In this document: piece after piece, positions 34,417 to 44,104 of the stretch
Layout: each line of letters starts with the position of its first letter
Numbering within the stretch: position 1 is the stretch's first letter
NCBI RefSeq assembly: GCF_001447995.1
Contig: NZ_LDPE01000001.1
Coordinates: 1,240,001 to 1,304,000 of the forward strand
Direction: 5' to 3'
Length of the DNA: 64,000 bases
Source: Maribacter dokdonensis DSW-8
GTDB taxonomy: Bacteria; Bacteroidota; Bacteroidia; Flavobacteriales; Flavobacteriaceae
Program-made: the position numbers and the translations under genes
The notes under the pieces: generated by a model
What the model was told of the DNA's origin: nothing
The model's input: the letters and a program-made list of their open reading frames with translations, nothing else
Databases searched by the model: none

Positions 34417-37400
34417 ATGAGTTTCATTAATTCCATCCTAAAGGCTTTTGTAGGTGATAAATCACAGAAAGACGTAAAAGAATTACAGCCTTTAGTAGAT
34501 AAGATAAAATCATTTGAATCGCAGCTTGAAAATCTTAGTCATGATGAGCTAAGGCAAAAAACCATAGAGTTCAAAAGGGCCATTCAAGATGCCATCAAAG
34601 AAAAGACAGATCAAATCAGCACTTTAGAGGAAGAGGTTAAAAACTCTACCGATATCGATAAAAATGAAGATATCTATACTGAAATAGATAAGTTAAAAGA
34701 AGAAGCTTACACTATTTCAGAAGAAACACTCAATAAAATATTACCAGAAGCCTTTGCCGTGGTTAAAGAGACCGCAAAGCGTTTTGCCAATAACGAAACC
34801 TTAAAGGTAACCGCTTCTGAATATGACAGAACCCTGTCAGGCTCCAAAGATTATGTTACTCTTGACGGCACAGATGCTATTTGGAAAAATTCATGGGATG
34901 CCGCCGGAAAAGAGGTAACCTGGGACATGGTTCATTATGATGTTCAATTAATTGGCGGTATTGCCATGCACCAAGGAAAAATTGCAGAAATGCAAACAGG
35001 TGAAGGTAAAACCTTGGTTGCAACACTACCTTTATATTTAAATGCATTAAGCGGTAACGGTGCCCACTTGGTTACCGTAAACGATTATTTGGCAAAAAGG
35101 GATAGTGCTTGGATGGCGCCCATATTTCAGTTTCACGGGTTATCGGTAGACTGTATTGATCACCACAGACCAAATTCAGATGGTAGACGTGCAGCTTATA
35201 ATGCAGATATTACCTATGGAACAAATAATGAATTTGGATTTGATTACCTAAGGGATAACATGGCGCATACACCAAAAGATTTGGTACAGCGCCCACATAA
35301 TTATGCCATTGTAGATGAGGTAGATTCAGTTTTGGTAGATGATGCACGTACACCACTTATTATATCTGGTCCAGTACCAGAAGGTGACCGTCATGAATTC
35401 AATGAGCTGAAACCAAAGGTAGATGAGATCGTAAGAAAACAACGTCAGCATTTAACCGGTGTTTTGGCAGAAGCTAAAAAGTTGATTGCCGAAGGTGATA
35501 CCAAAGAAGGGGGCTTCCTTTTATTAAGGGTTTACCGTGGACTTCCAAAAAACAAGGCTTTAATAAAATTCTTAAGTGAAGAAGGAGTAAAACAATTACT
35601 TCAAAAAACCGAGAATTACTACATGCAAGATAACAATAGGGAAATGCCTGTTGTTGATGAAGACCTACTTTTTGTTATAGATGAAAAGAACAACCAGATA
35701 GAATTGACCGATAAAGGGGTTAATTATATTTCTGGCGAGCAGGATAAAGATTTCTTCGTAATGCCGGACATAGGTGCAGAAATAGCGAAGATTGAAAATC
35801 AAAATCTTGAAATTGAAAAAGAAGCCGAACTAAAAGAAGAGCTTTTTAAAGATTTCACCGTAAAGAGCGAGCGTATACATACCATGAGCCAATTATTAAA
35901 GGCATATACCCTATTTGAAAAAGATACGGAATACGTAGTAATGGACAACAAGGTTATGATCGTAGATGAACAGACTGGTCGTATTATGGACGGTCGTAGA
36001 TATTCGGACGGATTACACCAAGCAATTGAAGCCAAGGAAAATGTAAAGATTGAAGCGCTAACACAAACCTTTGCTACCGTTACGTTACAGAACTATTTTA
36101 GAATGTACAGCAAATTATCTGGTATGACAGGTACCGCTGTAACAGAAGCTGGCGAATTCTGGGAAATCTATAAGTTGGATGTTATGGAAATACCAACAAA
36201 CAGACCAATTGCCAGACAAGATAAAAATGATCTTATTTATAAGACCAAAAGAGAAAAGTATAACGCTATTATAGAAGAAGTAACCAAAATAAGTAAAGCA
36301 GGTAGACCTGTCTTGATCGGTACAACTTCTGTAGAGATATCAGAATTATTATCTAAGTTATTGAGTGTACGTAAAGTACCGCACAACGTTTTGAACGCTA
36401 AACTTCATAAAAAAGAAGCTGATGTTGTCGCCGAAGCAGGTAATGCCGGTGTGGTAACCATAGCAACGAATATGGCTGGTCGTGGTACCGATATTAAATT
36501 GTCAGATGCGGTTAAGAAAGCCGGTGGTCTAGCAATTATTGGTACGGAAAGACATGATTCTCGTCGTGTAGATAGACAGTTACGTGGTAGATCTGGTCGT
36601 CAAGGAGATCCTGGAAGTTCTCAATTCTATGTTTCTTTAGAAGACAACTTAATGCGTTTGTTCGGTTCGGACAGGGTTGCTAAAATGATGGATAAAATGG
36701 GCTTGGAAGATGGCGAAGTAATTCAGCATAGTATGATGACCAAGTCTATTGAAAGAGCTCAGAAAAAAGTTGAGGAAAATAACTTTGGTGTACGTAAACG
36801 TCTTTTGGAATATGATGATGTAATGAACGCCCAACGTGAAGTTGTTTATAAGAGACGCCGTCACGCCCTACAAGGAGAGCGATTAAAATTGGATATCGCC
36901 AATATGGTGTATGATACCTGTGAGGTGATCGTAGAGAGCAACAAGGCTGCCAACGACTATAAAAATTTAGAGTTTGAGCTGATCAAATATTTCTCTATGA
37001 CAGCTCCTGTAGATGAAGCTGAATTTGGAAAATTATCTGCTCAGGAGATAACCGGAAAAATTTATAAAGCAGCATACGACCATTATAATGATAAGATGGA
37101 GCGTAATGCCGCTGCGGCTTTCCCTGTGATCAAAAAAGTTCATGAAGATAATGCCAATAATTTTGAGCGAATTGTAGTTCCATTTACAGACGGTATCAAA
37201 AGCTTAAATGTTGTCACCAATCTTCAAGATGCTTATGATAGTAACGGTAAGCAGTTGATCACAGATTTTGAAAAGAACATTTCCTTGGCTATTATAGATG
37301 ATTCATGGAAAACGCACCTTCGTAAGATGGATGAGTTGAAACAATCTGTACAATTAGCCGTTCATGAGCAAAAAGATCCTTTATTGATTTATAAATTTGA

Positions 37401-37776
37401 AGCTTTTGAGCTTTTTAAATCTATGATCGAAAAAGTGAACAAAGAAGTGGTTTCTTTCCTTTTCAAAGGTGAATTACCTTCTGAAAATGCAAATGCTATT
37501 CAAGAAGAAAGAAACATTAGAAAAAAAGAAAACCTACAGACTACAAAAGAAGAAATACCGAATAGCGATGAGTTAGCGGCACGTAGTAGAGCTGTTAGTC
37601 AAAATCAAGGTCAACGCCCAGCAATTACCGAGACCATTACAAGAGAACAGCCAAAAATTGGCCGTAATGAGCGTGTTACCATTAAAAATGTAATGAGCGG
37701 GGAAAGTAAAACGGTAAAATTTAAACAGGCAGAGCCACTTTTGCAAAATGGATCATGGGTTTTAACCCAAGATTAA
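34417..37776 (+). CDS. secA: Preprotein translocase ATPase SecA
   Basis: 1119 residues, longer than the 901 of E. coli, as is normal in Bacteroidota. NBD1 holds [11 protein letters not shown] (Walker A), [16 protein letters not shown] and [20 protein letters not shown]. An extra stretch of some 70-80 residues follows in the region before the [16 protein letters not shown] helix. NBD2 has [36 protein letters not shown]. The C-terminus ends in a basic beta-like tail ([20 protein letters not shown]) and has no Cys-Cys-His zinc motif. It drives Sec export at the inner membrane with SecYEG. Confidence 0.97.
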   Translation: MSFINSILKAFVGDKSQKDVKELQPLVDKIKSFESQLENLSHDELRQKTIEFKRAIQDAIKEKTDQISTLEEEVKNSTDIDKNEDIYTEIDKLKEEAYTISEETLNKILPEAFAVVKETAKRFANNETLKVTASEYDRTLSGSKDYVTLDGTDAIWKNSWDAAGKEVTWDMVHYDVQLIGGIAMHQGKIAEMQTGEGKTLVATLPLYLNALSGNGAHLVTVNDYLAKRDSAWMAPIFQFHGLSVDCIDHHRPNSDGRRAAYNADITYGTNNEFGFDYLRDNMAHTPKDLVQRPHNYAIVDEVDSVLVDDARTPLIISGPVPEGDRHEFNELKPKVDEIVRKQRQHLTGVLAEAKKLIAEGDTKEGGFLLLRVYRGLPKNKALIKFLSEEGVKQLLQKTENYYMQDNNREMPVVDEDLLFVIDEKNNQIELTDKGVNYISGEQDKDFFVMPDIGAEIAKIENQNLEIEKEAELKEELFKDFTVKSERIHTMSQLLKAYTLFEKDTEYVVMDNKVMIVDEQTGRIMDGRRYSDGLHQAIEAKENVKIEALTQTFATVTLQNYFRMYSKLSGMTGTAVTEAGEFWEIYKLDVMEIPTNRPIARQDKNDLIYKTKREKYNAIIEEVTKISKAGRPVLIGTTSVEISELLSKLLSVRKVPHNVLNAKLHKKEADVVAEAGNAGVVTIATNMAGRGTDIKLSDAVKKAGGLAIIGTERHDSRRVDRQLRGRSGRQGDPGSSQFYVSLEDNLMRLFGSDRVAKMMDKMGLEDGEVIQHSMMTKSIERAQKKVEENNFGVRKRLLEYDDVMNAQREVVYKRRRHALQGERLKLDIANMVYDTCEVIVESNKAANDYKNLEFELIKYFSMTAPVDEAEFGKLSAQEITGKIYKAAYDHYNDKMERNAAAAFPVIKKVHEDNANNFERIVVPFTDGIKSLNVVTNLQDAYDSNGKQLITDFEKNISLAIIDDSWKTHLRKMDELKQSVQLAVHEQKDPLLIYKFEAFELFKSMIEKVNKEVVSFLFKGELPSENANAIQEERNIRKKENLQTTKEEIPNSDELAARSRAVSQNQGQRPAITETITREQPKIGRNERVTIKNVMSGESKTVKFKQAEPLLQNGSWVLTQD

Positions 37777-38091
37777 TTTAAATAGAAATCAATATCTAAA
37801 AAAGGCATCCCATTATGGATGCCTTTTTTAATACCCCGGTTTAACTCACTTAAAATAAACTACATATACCTCAATCAACTTTATAATTCATTTTTTGGAT
37901 TCTAAAATGAAATCAGCCATTAACAGTTTATTTCATATTTTTAACCATTATTTAGACAAAAAAAATGCGTTATTCAGAATAATATTCGTCGTTTTAACTA
38001 TACTAAACACGAAAATACTAGTATAATGATAAAAACATAATTAGATTTACATTACGTAATTCGTATGTTTTCTAGTACATAAATAATATCT
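37777..38091. other. Intergenic region secA/histidine kinase
   Basis: After the secA terminator the 260 bases up to the kinase are AT-rich without a convincing gene. A 39-codon plus-strand ORF (37907-38026) is present but weak. A perfect palindrome ATTACGTAAT lies near 38053, 40 bases before the kinase start, and may be an operator. Confidence 0.4.
37798..37829 (+). terminator. Terminator after secA
   Basis: AAAAAAGGCATCC pairs with GGATGCCTTTTTT around a six-base loop (CATTAT). Confidence 0.92.
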
Positions 38092-39312
38092 ATGCCCGGA
38101 TTTACCATTGACAAAGAACGTCTACAGGATAAAACCAAACTATTTTTAAGGGTAAATTATACCACAAGCATTATCTCCTTTCTATTTGGGGTATTATGCT
38201 ATTTCTTTTTAAATATTACCCAAATCATCCCTTTTGTATTTATTGGCTTTTCAATATTGAATAGTATCAATCTACTATATTTTAGGTCTCATAAGGTTAT
38301 TCTACCTACATTCAATTTTTCATCTATAATCGGGTTAATTGCGGCAGTCGTCATTACCTTATATAGCGGCGGAATTTTTAGTCCGTTTATATTCATGATA
38401 CCTTTAATAGCTTTTGGAGGTTTTATATATAGTACAAGATATGGTAGAATCTATCTTAATATCATTATTATACTCATTCTTCTGGTTTTTACACAGACCA
38501 TACCAGAACTGAGCATTACCCAGAATATGGTACCTGAAGCATCTAGACCTATATTTAGCTTGGTATCCATCTTATTTTCTGTTTTTATTTTAGGCAACAC
38601 CTTGGGCAAAACTTTGCTAAAGACCTACAATACCATGTACAGTTCTAAAAAAGCATTGTATTTACAGGTGCATGAAAAGGAAAATCTATTAAAAGAGGTA
38701 CACCATAGGGTAAAGAATAATTTACAAACCGTTTCCAGTCTTTTAAGCTTGCAATCAAGAAACATAGAAACCGGACCTATGAAAGGGCTTTTAAAAGGAA
38801 CACAGAATAGGGTCATAGCCATGGCCATGGTTCATGAAATGTTGTATATGCGTAATGACATTAGCCATATTGAGTATAAATCTTATGTTCAGGAATTGGG
38901 TGAATACCTTATAAGATCTATTAAAGGCAATGACAACCATGTAGATTTAAAAATAGATATTCCAGACATTAAATTAGGAATTGATACCGCCATACCACTA
39001 GGATTATTGATCAACGAAGCTTTGACCAATGCATTAAAGTATGGTATTGAAGGGGACAAAGAAGGTATTATCAGTATAAAACTCCAACAAGATACTAACG
39101 AGAAGAGTTGTTACATTCTAGAAATTGGTGACAACGGTATTGGTTTCCCGGAAACCATTAATTATAAGACTACAAAATCTTTAGGATTAAAATTAATCCA
39201 TAATCTTACCCGACAATTAAAGGGTACTATTACTAGGGATATGTCTAAGAAAGGAACCAACTACATTATTAAATTTCAAGAAATAAAGCAGCAATTATCA
39301 CCTGTTGCTTAA
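38092..39312 (+). CDS. Membrane sensor histidine kinase, HisKA_2 type
   Basis: 406 residues. The first 185 hold six predicted membrane helices without a large periplasmic loop. A short coiled linker (about 185-200) leads to the dimerisation domain LLKEVHHRVKNNLQTVSSLLSLQ, the HisKA_2 form with the phospho-accepting His in VHHRVKNN. The ATPase domain has NEALTNALKYG (N box) and EIGDNGIGFP (G1), ending in GLKLIHNLTRQLKG. It senses an unknown membrane-linked signal. No cognate response regulator is adjacent; the stand-alone CheY-like protein at 62438 is a distant candidate. Confidence 0.93.
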   Translation: MPGFTIDKERLQDKTKLFLRVNYTTSIISFLFGVLCYFFLNITQIIPFVFIGFSILNSINLLYFRSHKVILPTFNFSSIIGLIAAVVITLYSGGIFSPFIFMIPLIAFGGFIYSTRYGRIYLNIIIILILLVFTQTIPELSITQNMVPEASRPIFSLVSILFSVFILGNTLGKTLLKTYNTMYSSKKALYLQVHEKENLLKEVHHRVKNNLQTVSSLLSLQSRNIETGPMKGLLKGTQNRVIAMAMVHEMLYMRNDISHIEYKSYVQELGEYLIRSIKGNDNHVDLKIDIPDIKLGIDTAIPLGLLINEALTNALKYGIEGDKEGIISIKLQQDTNEKSCYILEIGDNGIGFPETINYKTTKSLGLKLIHNLTRQLKGTITRDMSKKGTNYIIKFQEIKQQLSPVA

Positions 39313-39425
39313 TCTTATAGGATATAAATATCAATTCCATTTTTTATTTGTAAAGTTGACATACGGTCACTGTTCTTTCTGCTGCTTTCTCTATATTTAA
39401 GGAAACTAACACAAACAACCACCCT

Positions 39426-41015
39426 ATGTTACGTAAACAACTGCTCCTAACGGCTATATTCATATCCGTTTTGCTCACCATGCATGCACAATCTCTTGAG
39501 GGAGACGGACCGCACGATCAATTGATCATTAGAGGCGTAATGCTCATTAACGGTAACGGGGCACCACCACAAGGACCTATTGATATTGTTGTAGAGAACA
39601 ACAGGATTACAAATGTAAAGGTCGTGGGATACCCTGGTGTGGCAATTGATGACGCCAAAAGACCAAAATTAAAAGCAGGTGGTAAAGAATTGGATTGTAC
39701 CGACATGTATCTAATGCCTGGCTTTATTGACATGCATACCCATATTGGTGGCGATGCACAAGGTGCAGACCCTGACTATGTTTTTAAACTTTGGATGGCA
39801 CATGGCGTCACTACCGTTCGTGAGGTTGCAGGTAGAGGAATAGATATTGCTTTAGATTTAAAACGTAAAAGTGAAAATAATGAAATTATTGCACCTCGTA
39901 TTATTTCCTATACCGCATTTGGACAGACCAGTAAAGCATTCAATCCTTTAAACGATGTGCCAATATCAACTCCGGCACAGGCACGTGAATGGGTACGTGC
40001 AAATGCAAAAAAAGGTGCAGATGGCATTAAGTTTTTTGGTGCAGAACCAGAAATTATGGCCGCGGCATTAGATGAAAATAAAAAACTAGGATTAGGTTCT
40101 GCCTGCCATCATGCACAAATGAGCGTAGCCCGTTGGAACGTTTTACATTCTGCAAGAGCAGGATTAACCTCAATGGAGCATTGGTATGGACTACCTGAGG
40201 CACTTTTTGATGATCGTACGGTACAAGATTTTCCGTTAGATTATAATTACCAAAATGAACAAGATCGCTTTGAAAATGCCGGTAAACTATGGGCACAAGC
40301 GGCAAAACCGTATTCAGAACATTGGAACCATGTAATGAACGAACTCTTGGAGCTTGATTTTACCATGGATCCTACTTTCAATATTTATGAAGCTAGCAGA
40401 GATTTGCAACGCGCAAGAAGAGCTGAATGGCACGAAGAATATACACTACCCTCTTTATGGGAATTTTATCAGCCTAGTAAAGTCTCACATGGTTCATATT
40501 GGCATGATTGGGGCACCGAGCAAGAAGTAGCTTGGAAAAATAACTATAAACTTTGGATGACCTTTATCAATGAATACAAGAATAGAGGTGGTAGAGTTAC
40601 TACCGGTTCAGATTCCGGTTTCATCTTTCAACTTTATGGATTTGCCTATATAAGAGAATTAGAATTATTGCGTGAAGCAGGTTTTCACCCATTGGAAATT
40701 ATAAAATCTGCTACCTTAAATGGTGCGGAAGCATTGGGTATGGATGACAAAATAGGTTCCGTAGCCATAGGTAAGTTGGCAGATTTTGTCATTGTTGAAG
40801 AAAATCCTCTTCAAAATTTTAAAGTTTTATACGGCACAGGAGCTGTAAAACTTACCGAAGATAACGAGGTGGTTCGTGTTGGTGGTGTAAAATATACTGT
40901 AAAAGATGGAATTGTGTATGATTCCAAAGCTCTACTCGCAGATGTAAAACGCCAAGTAGATGAGGCTAAAGCTAAAAGTAACTATACTATAAAGCAGCCC
41001 GGTACTAAAAATTAA
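39426..41015 (+). CDS. Secreted amidohydrolase
   Basis: 529 residues with a signal peptide (LLLTAIFISVLLTMHAQ). The metal-dependent hydrolase barrel is marked by MPGFIDMHTHIGG (HxH, about 98-110), a histidine in GLGSACHHAQMS, GLTSMEHWYG, and TTGSDSG (catalytic Asp) near 395. The end SATLNGAEALGMDDKIGSVAIGKLADFVIVEENPL is the typical amidohydrolase closing segment. Members hydrolyse cyclic amides or dipeptides (imidazolonepropionase/prolidase-like); substrate unknown, location periplasmic. Its stop interlocks with the stop of a small minus-strand ORF. Confidence 0.92.
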   Translation: MLRKQLLLTAIFISVLLTMHAQSLEGDGPHDQLIIRGVMLINGNGAPPQGPIDIVVENNRITNVKVVGYPGVAIDDAKRPKLKAGGKELDCTDMYLMPGFIDMHTHIGGDAQGADPDYVFKLWMAHGVTTVREVAGRGIDIALDLKRKSENNEIIAPRIISYTAFGQTSKAFNPLNDVPISTPAQAREWVRANAKKGADGIKFFGAEPEIMAAALDENKKLGLGSACHHAQMSVARWNVLHSARAGLTSMEHWYGLPEALFDDRTVQDFPLDYNYQNEQDRFENAGKLWAQAAKPYSEHWNHVMNELLELDFTMDPTFNIYEASRDLQRARRAEWHEEYTLPSLWEFYQPSKVSHGSYWHDWGTEQEVAWKNNYKLWMTFINEYKNRGGRVTTGSDSGFIFQLYGFAYIRELELLREAGFHPLEIIKSATLNGAEALGMDDKIGSVAIGKLADFVIVEENPLQNFKVLYGTGAVKLTEDNEVVRVGGVKYTVKDGIVYDSKALLADVKRQVDEAKAKSNYTIKQPGTKN

Positions 41016-41131
41016 GACTTACGCTTATTCACGGGAACCTTAATAGCACGTAATTTCGTTTTGTTGTTGTTAGATAATGATATTGCCGCAACAATTATTA
41101 AAGCCGGAATTAAAAAAGTAAATAACATCAT
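41012..41131 (-). CDS. Possible 39-aa single-TM protein
   Basis: An ATG at 41131 opens 39 codons: MMLFTFLIPALIIVAAISLS, then a basic tail (KTKLRAIKVPVNKRKS). The hydrophobic-plus-basic plan is like the 48-aa protein at 33043. Its stop overlaps the amidohydrolase stop by four bases in the convergent orientation, as in two other gene pairs here. Against it, the hairpin at 41145-41170 separates it from the upstream minus-strand gene and no promoter is seen. Reality uncertain. Confidence 0.35.
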   Translation of the reverse strand: MMLFTFLIPALIIVAAISLSNNNKTKLRAIKVPVNKRKS

Positions 41132-41144
41132 AATTAAATTCTTT

Positions 41145-41170
41145 AAAAGGGTGCTTCATTGCACCTTTTT
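41145..41170. terminator. Terminator shared by the third peptide gene and the amidohydrolase side
   Basis: AAAAGGGTGC pairs with GCACCTTTTT (one G-T pair) around a 6-base loop. It has a T-run on the plus strand and A-rich flank giving U-rich sequence on the minus strand, so can work in both directions. It lies 15 bases after the peptide gene stop. Confidence 0.8.
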
Positions 41171-41184
41171 ATATAGGGCAAATA

Positions 41185-41442
41185 TTATGCCAACTTACCA
41201 TAAGTTTTATTGGTAATAAATGCCAATTCTTTGTTAACCCTTGCATTCTTATATCTGTACAAGCGAGCTACAGATGTTTCGTTAGAGTCAACAGTCTTTT
41301 TCTCAGCGTTAATATCATTAAGGCTATCAACCATAACAATACCCATTTCAGTAGTGTGAACTTTATCATCTGCTTGGGGTGTTTGCGCCAATGCTAATGC
41401 TCCGGCGAAAATTAAAACTAGTAAGGTAAAAAATGCTTTCAT
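41185..41442 (-). CDS. Small secreted charge-segregated protein, third member
   Basis: 85 residues. Signal peptide MKAFFTLLVLIFAGALALAQ, then an acid-leaning part (eight Asp/Glu, three Lys up to residue 58) and a basic tail ARLYRYKNARVNKELAF followed by ITNKTYGKLA (seven Lys/Arg, one Glu). The tail aligns without gaps to the paired proteins at 31481 and 32113 (AR-L-Y, KN.RV, final K-L-A/S). Predicted to be exported. Single gene with terminator. About 120 bases upstream is ACCGTTCGTCG on the same strand, related to the palindrome near the first peptide gene. Function unknown. Confidence 0.82.
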   Translation of the reverse strand: MKAFFTLLVLIFAGALALAQTPQADDKVHTTEMGIVMVDSLNDINAEKKTVDSNETSVARLYRYKNARVNKELAFITNKTYGKLA

Positions 41443-41560
41443 ATCGTATTATTGAACAATATAAAAGTACCGTCAGCAAAGCGAACAAGCCGGTTGACCT
41501 CGCTAAACTGTAATAATTTTCGGCTAGTGAAGAGTTTTAAGGTGAATAGACAAAAAGTGT

Positions 41561-41577
41561 CGACGAACGGTTTTTGG
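41561..41577 (-). promoter_or_regulatory. Candidate operator upstream of the third peptide gene
   Basis: The minus strand reads CCAAAAACCGTTCGTCG. The arm upstream of peptide gene 1 reads AAAAACCATTCGTC on its coding strand. A further perfect inverted repeat, GCATACC and GGTATGC with a 5-base spacer, lies slightly upstream (about 41588-41606). Confidence 0.35.
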
Positions 41578-41675
41578 TCTAAAAACAGCATACCGATAGG
41601 GTATGCATTTCATCGATCAATACTTTCAGAAAAATGGGTTAATTGGAATATAAAACCAATTTTGAAATCATAAAA

Positions 41676-43031
41676 TTATTTTTTATTTCTTCCACGTTTA
41701 CCGTAGTTTTTGTCGCCTCGGGTTTTGGGTTTAGAGTATTTCTTTTTAATAATACGCTTATAGGAACCGCCTTGATTTTCCTTCTTGTTCTTTTCAGACT
41801 TCTCATGAAAACTTGAGCCACGTTCATCTTCGTTGATATTCAATGGATTATCGCGCTCTCTATGTTTTGGTTGTTCATCAAAAGTTAACTGTGTTGCAAT
41901 TTCCACATCATCGGGCAATGGTAATTGCTCAACTTGGTGAGACATTAATTCTTCAATGGCATTTTTTGCCTCTTCCTCTTGTGGTGTAAATAATAAAATA
42001 GATGTTCCTTGTTTTTCTGCCCTACCCGTTCTACCTATACGGTGCATGTAATTTTCAGGATATGTGGGAGTATCAAAATTTATAACATGAGATATCTCTT
42101 GCAGGTCTAACCCACGTGCCATAACATCAGTAGTAACCAAAATTCGATTCTTACCTTCATCGAACTGATTTATGGAACGCAGTCTATAGTTTTGGGTTTT
42201 ATTGGAGTGTATAATACATATCTCTTCGCTAAAAAATTCAGACAATTCCTTAAACAGCAAATCTGCGCTTCGCTTGCTGGAAACAAACACTAAAACTTTA
42301 TTATACGTTTCTTCATTTTGCAATAAGCTCACCAAAAGGTTCACCTTGGTATAAAAATTTGGTGTCGCATACCTAAATTGGGTAATATTTTCTAAAGGAG
42401 TACCACTTACAGCAACAGCAATTTTTTGAACACCTGTAAAGAAATCCGTAATAAACAGTTCAATATCATCTGTCATGGTGGCAGAGAACATAATATTCTG
42501 CCTTCTTTGCGGCAATAATTCAAAAATATTGACCAATTGAAACCTAAAGCCTAAATCTAACATAACATCGACCTCATCAATAACCAGTTTCTTAACCTGT
42601 TTTAATTGAACAGCCTTGGATAATATCAAATCATAAAGACGAGCAGGTGTGGCAACCAAAATGTCTGTCCCCAATGCCAATGCCTCTTTTTGCTTTAGCA
42701 TACTTTTTCCTCCAAACACCCCTAATACTCTTGTTCCTGAATATTTTGCCAATTTTTCTACCTCTTCCACTACTTGTACTACCAACTCACGTGTAGGCAC
42801 CAATACAATAATTTTTGGATGAATATCCTTTGAAAATTTTAAAGTATTTAAAATAGGAAGTAAATAGGCGAACGTTTTACCGGTACCTGTTTGTGCTATA
42901 CCTACAACATCACTACCACTCATTACAATGGGAAAAGCTTTCTCTTGAATAGGAGTAGTATTTTCAAAACCTAGATCTTCAAGTGCTTTTTCTAAGTTTC
43001 TAGATATTTTTAATTCGGTAAATAACGGCAT
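41676..43031 (-). CDS. DEAD-box RNA helicase, RhlE-like
   Basis: 451 residues from the ATG at 43031. Q motif and motif I AQTGTGKTFAYLLP (about 45-58), motif Ia PTRELVVQV, motif II VIDEVDVMLDLGF (DEVD in place of DEAD), motif III SAT, motif VI HRIGRTGRAEKQG. The last 90 residues are highly basic and low-complexity (KKYSKPKTRGDKNYGKRGR), suited to RNA binding. Likely role in ribosome assembly or mRNA decay in the cytoplasm, especially at low temperature; that is from the family. A TAGCTTTG promoter element lies upstream. Confidence 0.93.
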   Translation of the reverse strand: MPLFTELKISRNLEKALEDLGFENTTPIQEKAFPIVMSGSDVVGIAQTGTGKTFAYLLPILNTLKFSKDIHPKIIVLVPTRELVVQVVEEVEKLAKYSGTRVLGVFGGKSMLKQKEALALGTDILVATPARLYDLILSKAVQLKQVKKLVIDEVDVMLDLGFRFQLVNIFELLPQRRQNIMFSATMTDDIELFITDFFTGVQKIAVAVSGTPLENITQFRYATPNFYTKVNLLVSLLQNEETYNKVLVFVSSKRSADLLFKELSEFFSEEICIIHSNKTQNYRLRSINQFDEGKNRILVTTDVMARGLDLQEISHVINFDTPTYPENYMHRIGRTGRAEKQGTSILLFTPQEEEAKNAIEELMSHQVEQLPLPDDVEIATQLTFDEQPKHRERDNPLNINEDERGSSFHEKSEKNKKENQGGSYKRIIKKKYSKPKTRGDKNYGKRGRNKK

Positions 43032-43056
43032 AACAATCACTTTTGTATTTCAGGTG

Positions 43057-43064
43057 CAAAGCTA
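43057..43064 (-). promoter_or_regulatory. -7 element of the DEAD-box helicase gene
   Basis: Minus strand TAGCTTTG fits TAnnTTTG and lies 25 bases before the ATG at 43031. Confidence 0.5.
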
Positions 43065-43162
43065 TGCTGATTAGTTGACAATTCACGTATAGTGAGTAAT
43101 TTATCCGTAATTAAGTCATAAGCGGCTATGGAAAACGGAAAATAATAAAAAGGGATTTTAGA

Positions 43163-43381
43163 TTATGCCTTTAGCATACGTCTACTTTTCCCTGTGGATA
43201 AATATAGAAGCGAACCTAAAATTGGAAGAAAAAATACAATTAGCAACCATGTAATTTTACCGTCATTCTTGAATTCATGGCGTACAATATCAACTAAGCA
43301 ATACACCCAAACAAAAAGCGCTACAATTACTAAAGATTGCCAAATACCTAATGTAAATGAAAAAATTGCCGGTAAATTCAT
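43163..43381 (-). CDS. PLDc_N-domain small membrane protein
   Basis: 72 residues from MNLPAIFSFTLGIWQ at 43381; in-frame extensions upstream lack a signal and look non-coding. Two membrane helices flank the conserved PLDc_N core VWVYCLVDIVRHEFKNDGKI and VFFLPILGSLLYLSTGK. This domain is found alone in many Bacteroidota and at the N-terminus of cardiolipin synthases. No catalytic HKD motif is present. Function as a stand-alone protein is unknown. Monocistronic, divergent from the gene at 43480. Confidence 0.88.
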   Translation of the reverse strand: MNLPAIFSFTLGIWQSLVIVALFVWVYCLVDIVRHEFKNDGKITWLLIVFFLPILGSLLYLSTGKSRRMLKA

Positions 43382-43479
43382 AATTGTATAATTTATAAAA
43401 GTTATGTATTCCTTAAAGTTATAGAAATTAATACCATATAAAGTACTAAATTTCAACTAGAACAGAATATCCTTACTTA

Positions 43480-44070
43480 ATGAAATTACACACGTATCTA
43501 TACCTATTTGTTTTCTTTTTATCTTTTAATGAATCTGCCGCCCAAACAAATAATGTGACATATGATGAAGCTATTAACATAGCCGTTGAAAAAGAGTATC
43601 CTGAGTACTTCTCAGCACTTTTAAAGACATTAGATGATTTTGAGCAAGAGTTAATTGTAAAAAGTGTAATTACAGATGGTATCTATAAAAATTACACCAA
43701 CCTTTTAAAAGAAATAAGCAAGGATAGTACTTATGCAATAGTGAGTGATTATGCTTTGGGAGATTCTTTAAAGTCAATTGCTAAGCGCCATAATTATGAA
43801 CTCGCAAAAACTTTGAAAACATTACCATTAATACATTTTAGAAATAAAGCTCAACCAAAAAGTATACTATTTAATCAACGAGCATCTGAAATTACTGCTA
43901 AAAAAGGAGGTTTTTCTCGTTCAGATTATGCATCACTTTTATTAGAGGTGTATGATGAAGAAGACTATCAACAACCAACAATACGAACGCAGCTGTTTCG
44001 ATTTCTAGACCCGAATACGGATTACCTATTATATTTCTATGTTGGCAAACCCACATCAACAAATAATTAA
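43480..44070 (+). CDS. Secreted protein of unknown function
   Basis: 196 residues. Signal peptide (LYLFVFFLSFNESAAQ). The mature part is helical and mixed-charge, with no cysteine and no motif I recognise; a segment DYALGDSLKSIAKRHNYELAK and the closing FRFLDPNTDYLLYFYVGKP may be structurally relevant. It has its own intergenic start region, is divergent from the PLDc_N gene and convergent with the ABC permease. Unassigned; a real gene by length, signal peptide and codon pattern. Confidence 0.78.
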   Translation: MKLHTYLYLFVFFLSFNESAAQTNNVTYDEAINIAVEKEYPEYFSALLKTLDDFEQELIVKSVITDGIYKNYTNLLKEISKDSTYAIVSDYALGDSLKSIAKRHNYELAKTLKTLPLIHFRNKAQPKSILFNQRASEITAKKGGFSRSDYASLLLEVYDEEDYQQPTIRTQLFRFLDPNTDYLLYFYVGKPTSTNN

Positions 44071-44104
44071 GCCAAAACTATTATAAGGGCAATATCTTTT
44101 TGCA

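Noticed and set aside
37907..38026. A 39-codon plus-strand ORF between secA and the histidine kinase
   Set aside because: It has no promoter or motif and lies in AT-rich spacer; too weak to call.
41452..41673. A 73-codon plus-strand frame between the third peptide gene and the DEAD-box helicase gene
   Set aside because: It covers the promoter/operator region of the peptide gene, is unusually basic, and has no recognisable feature.
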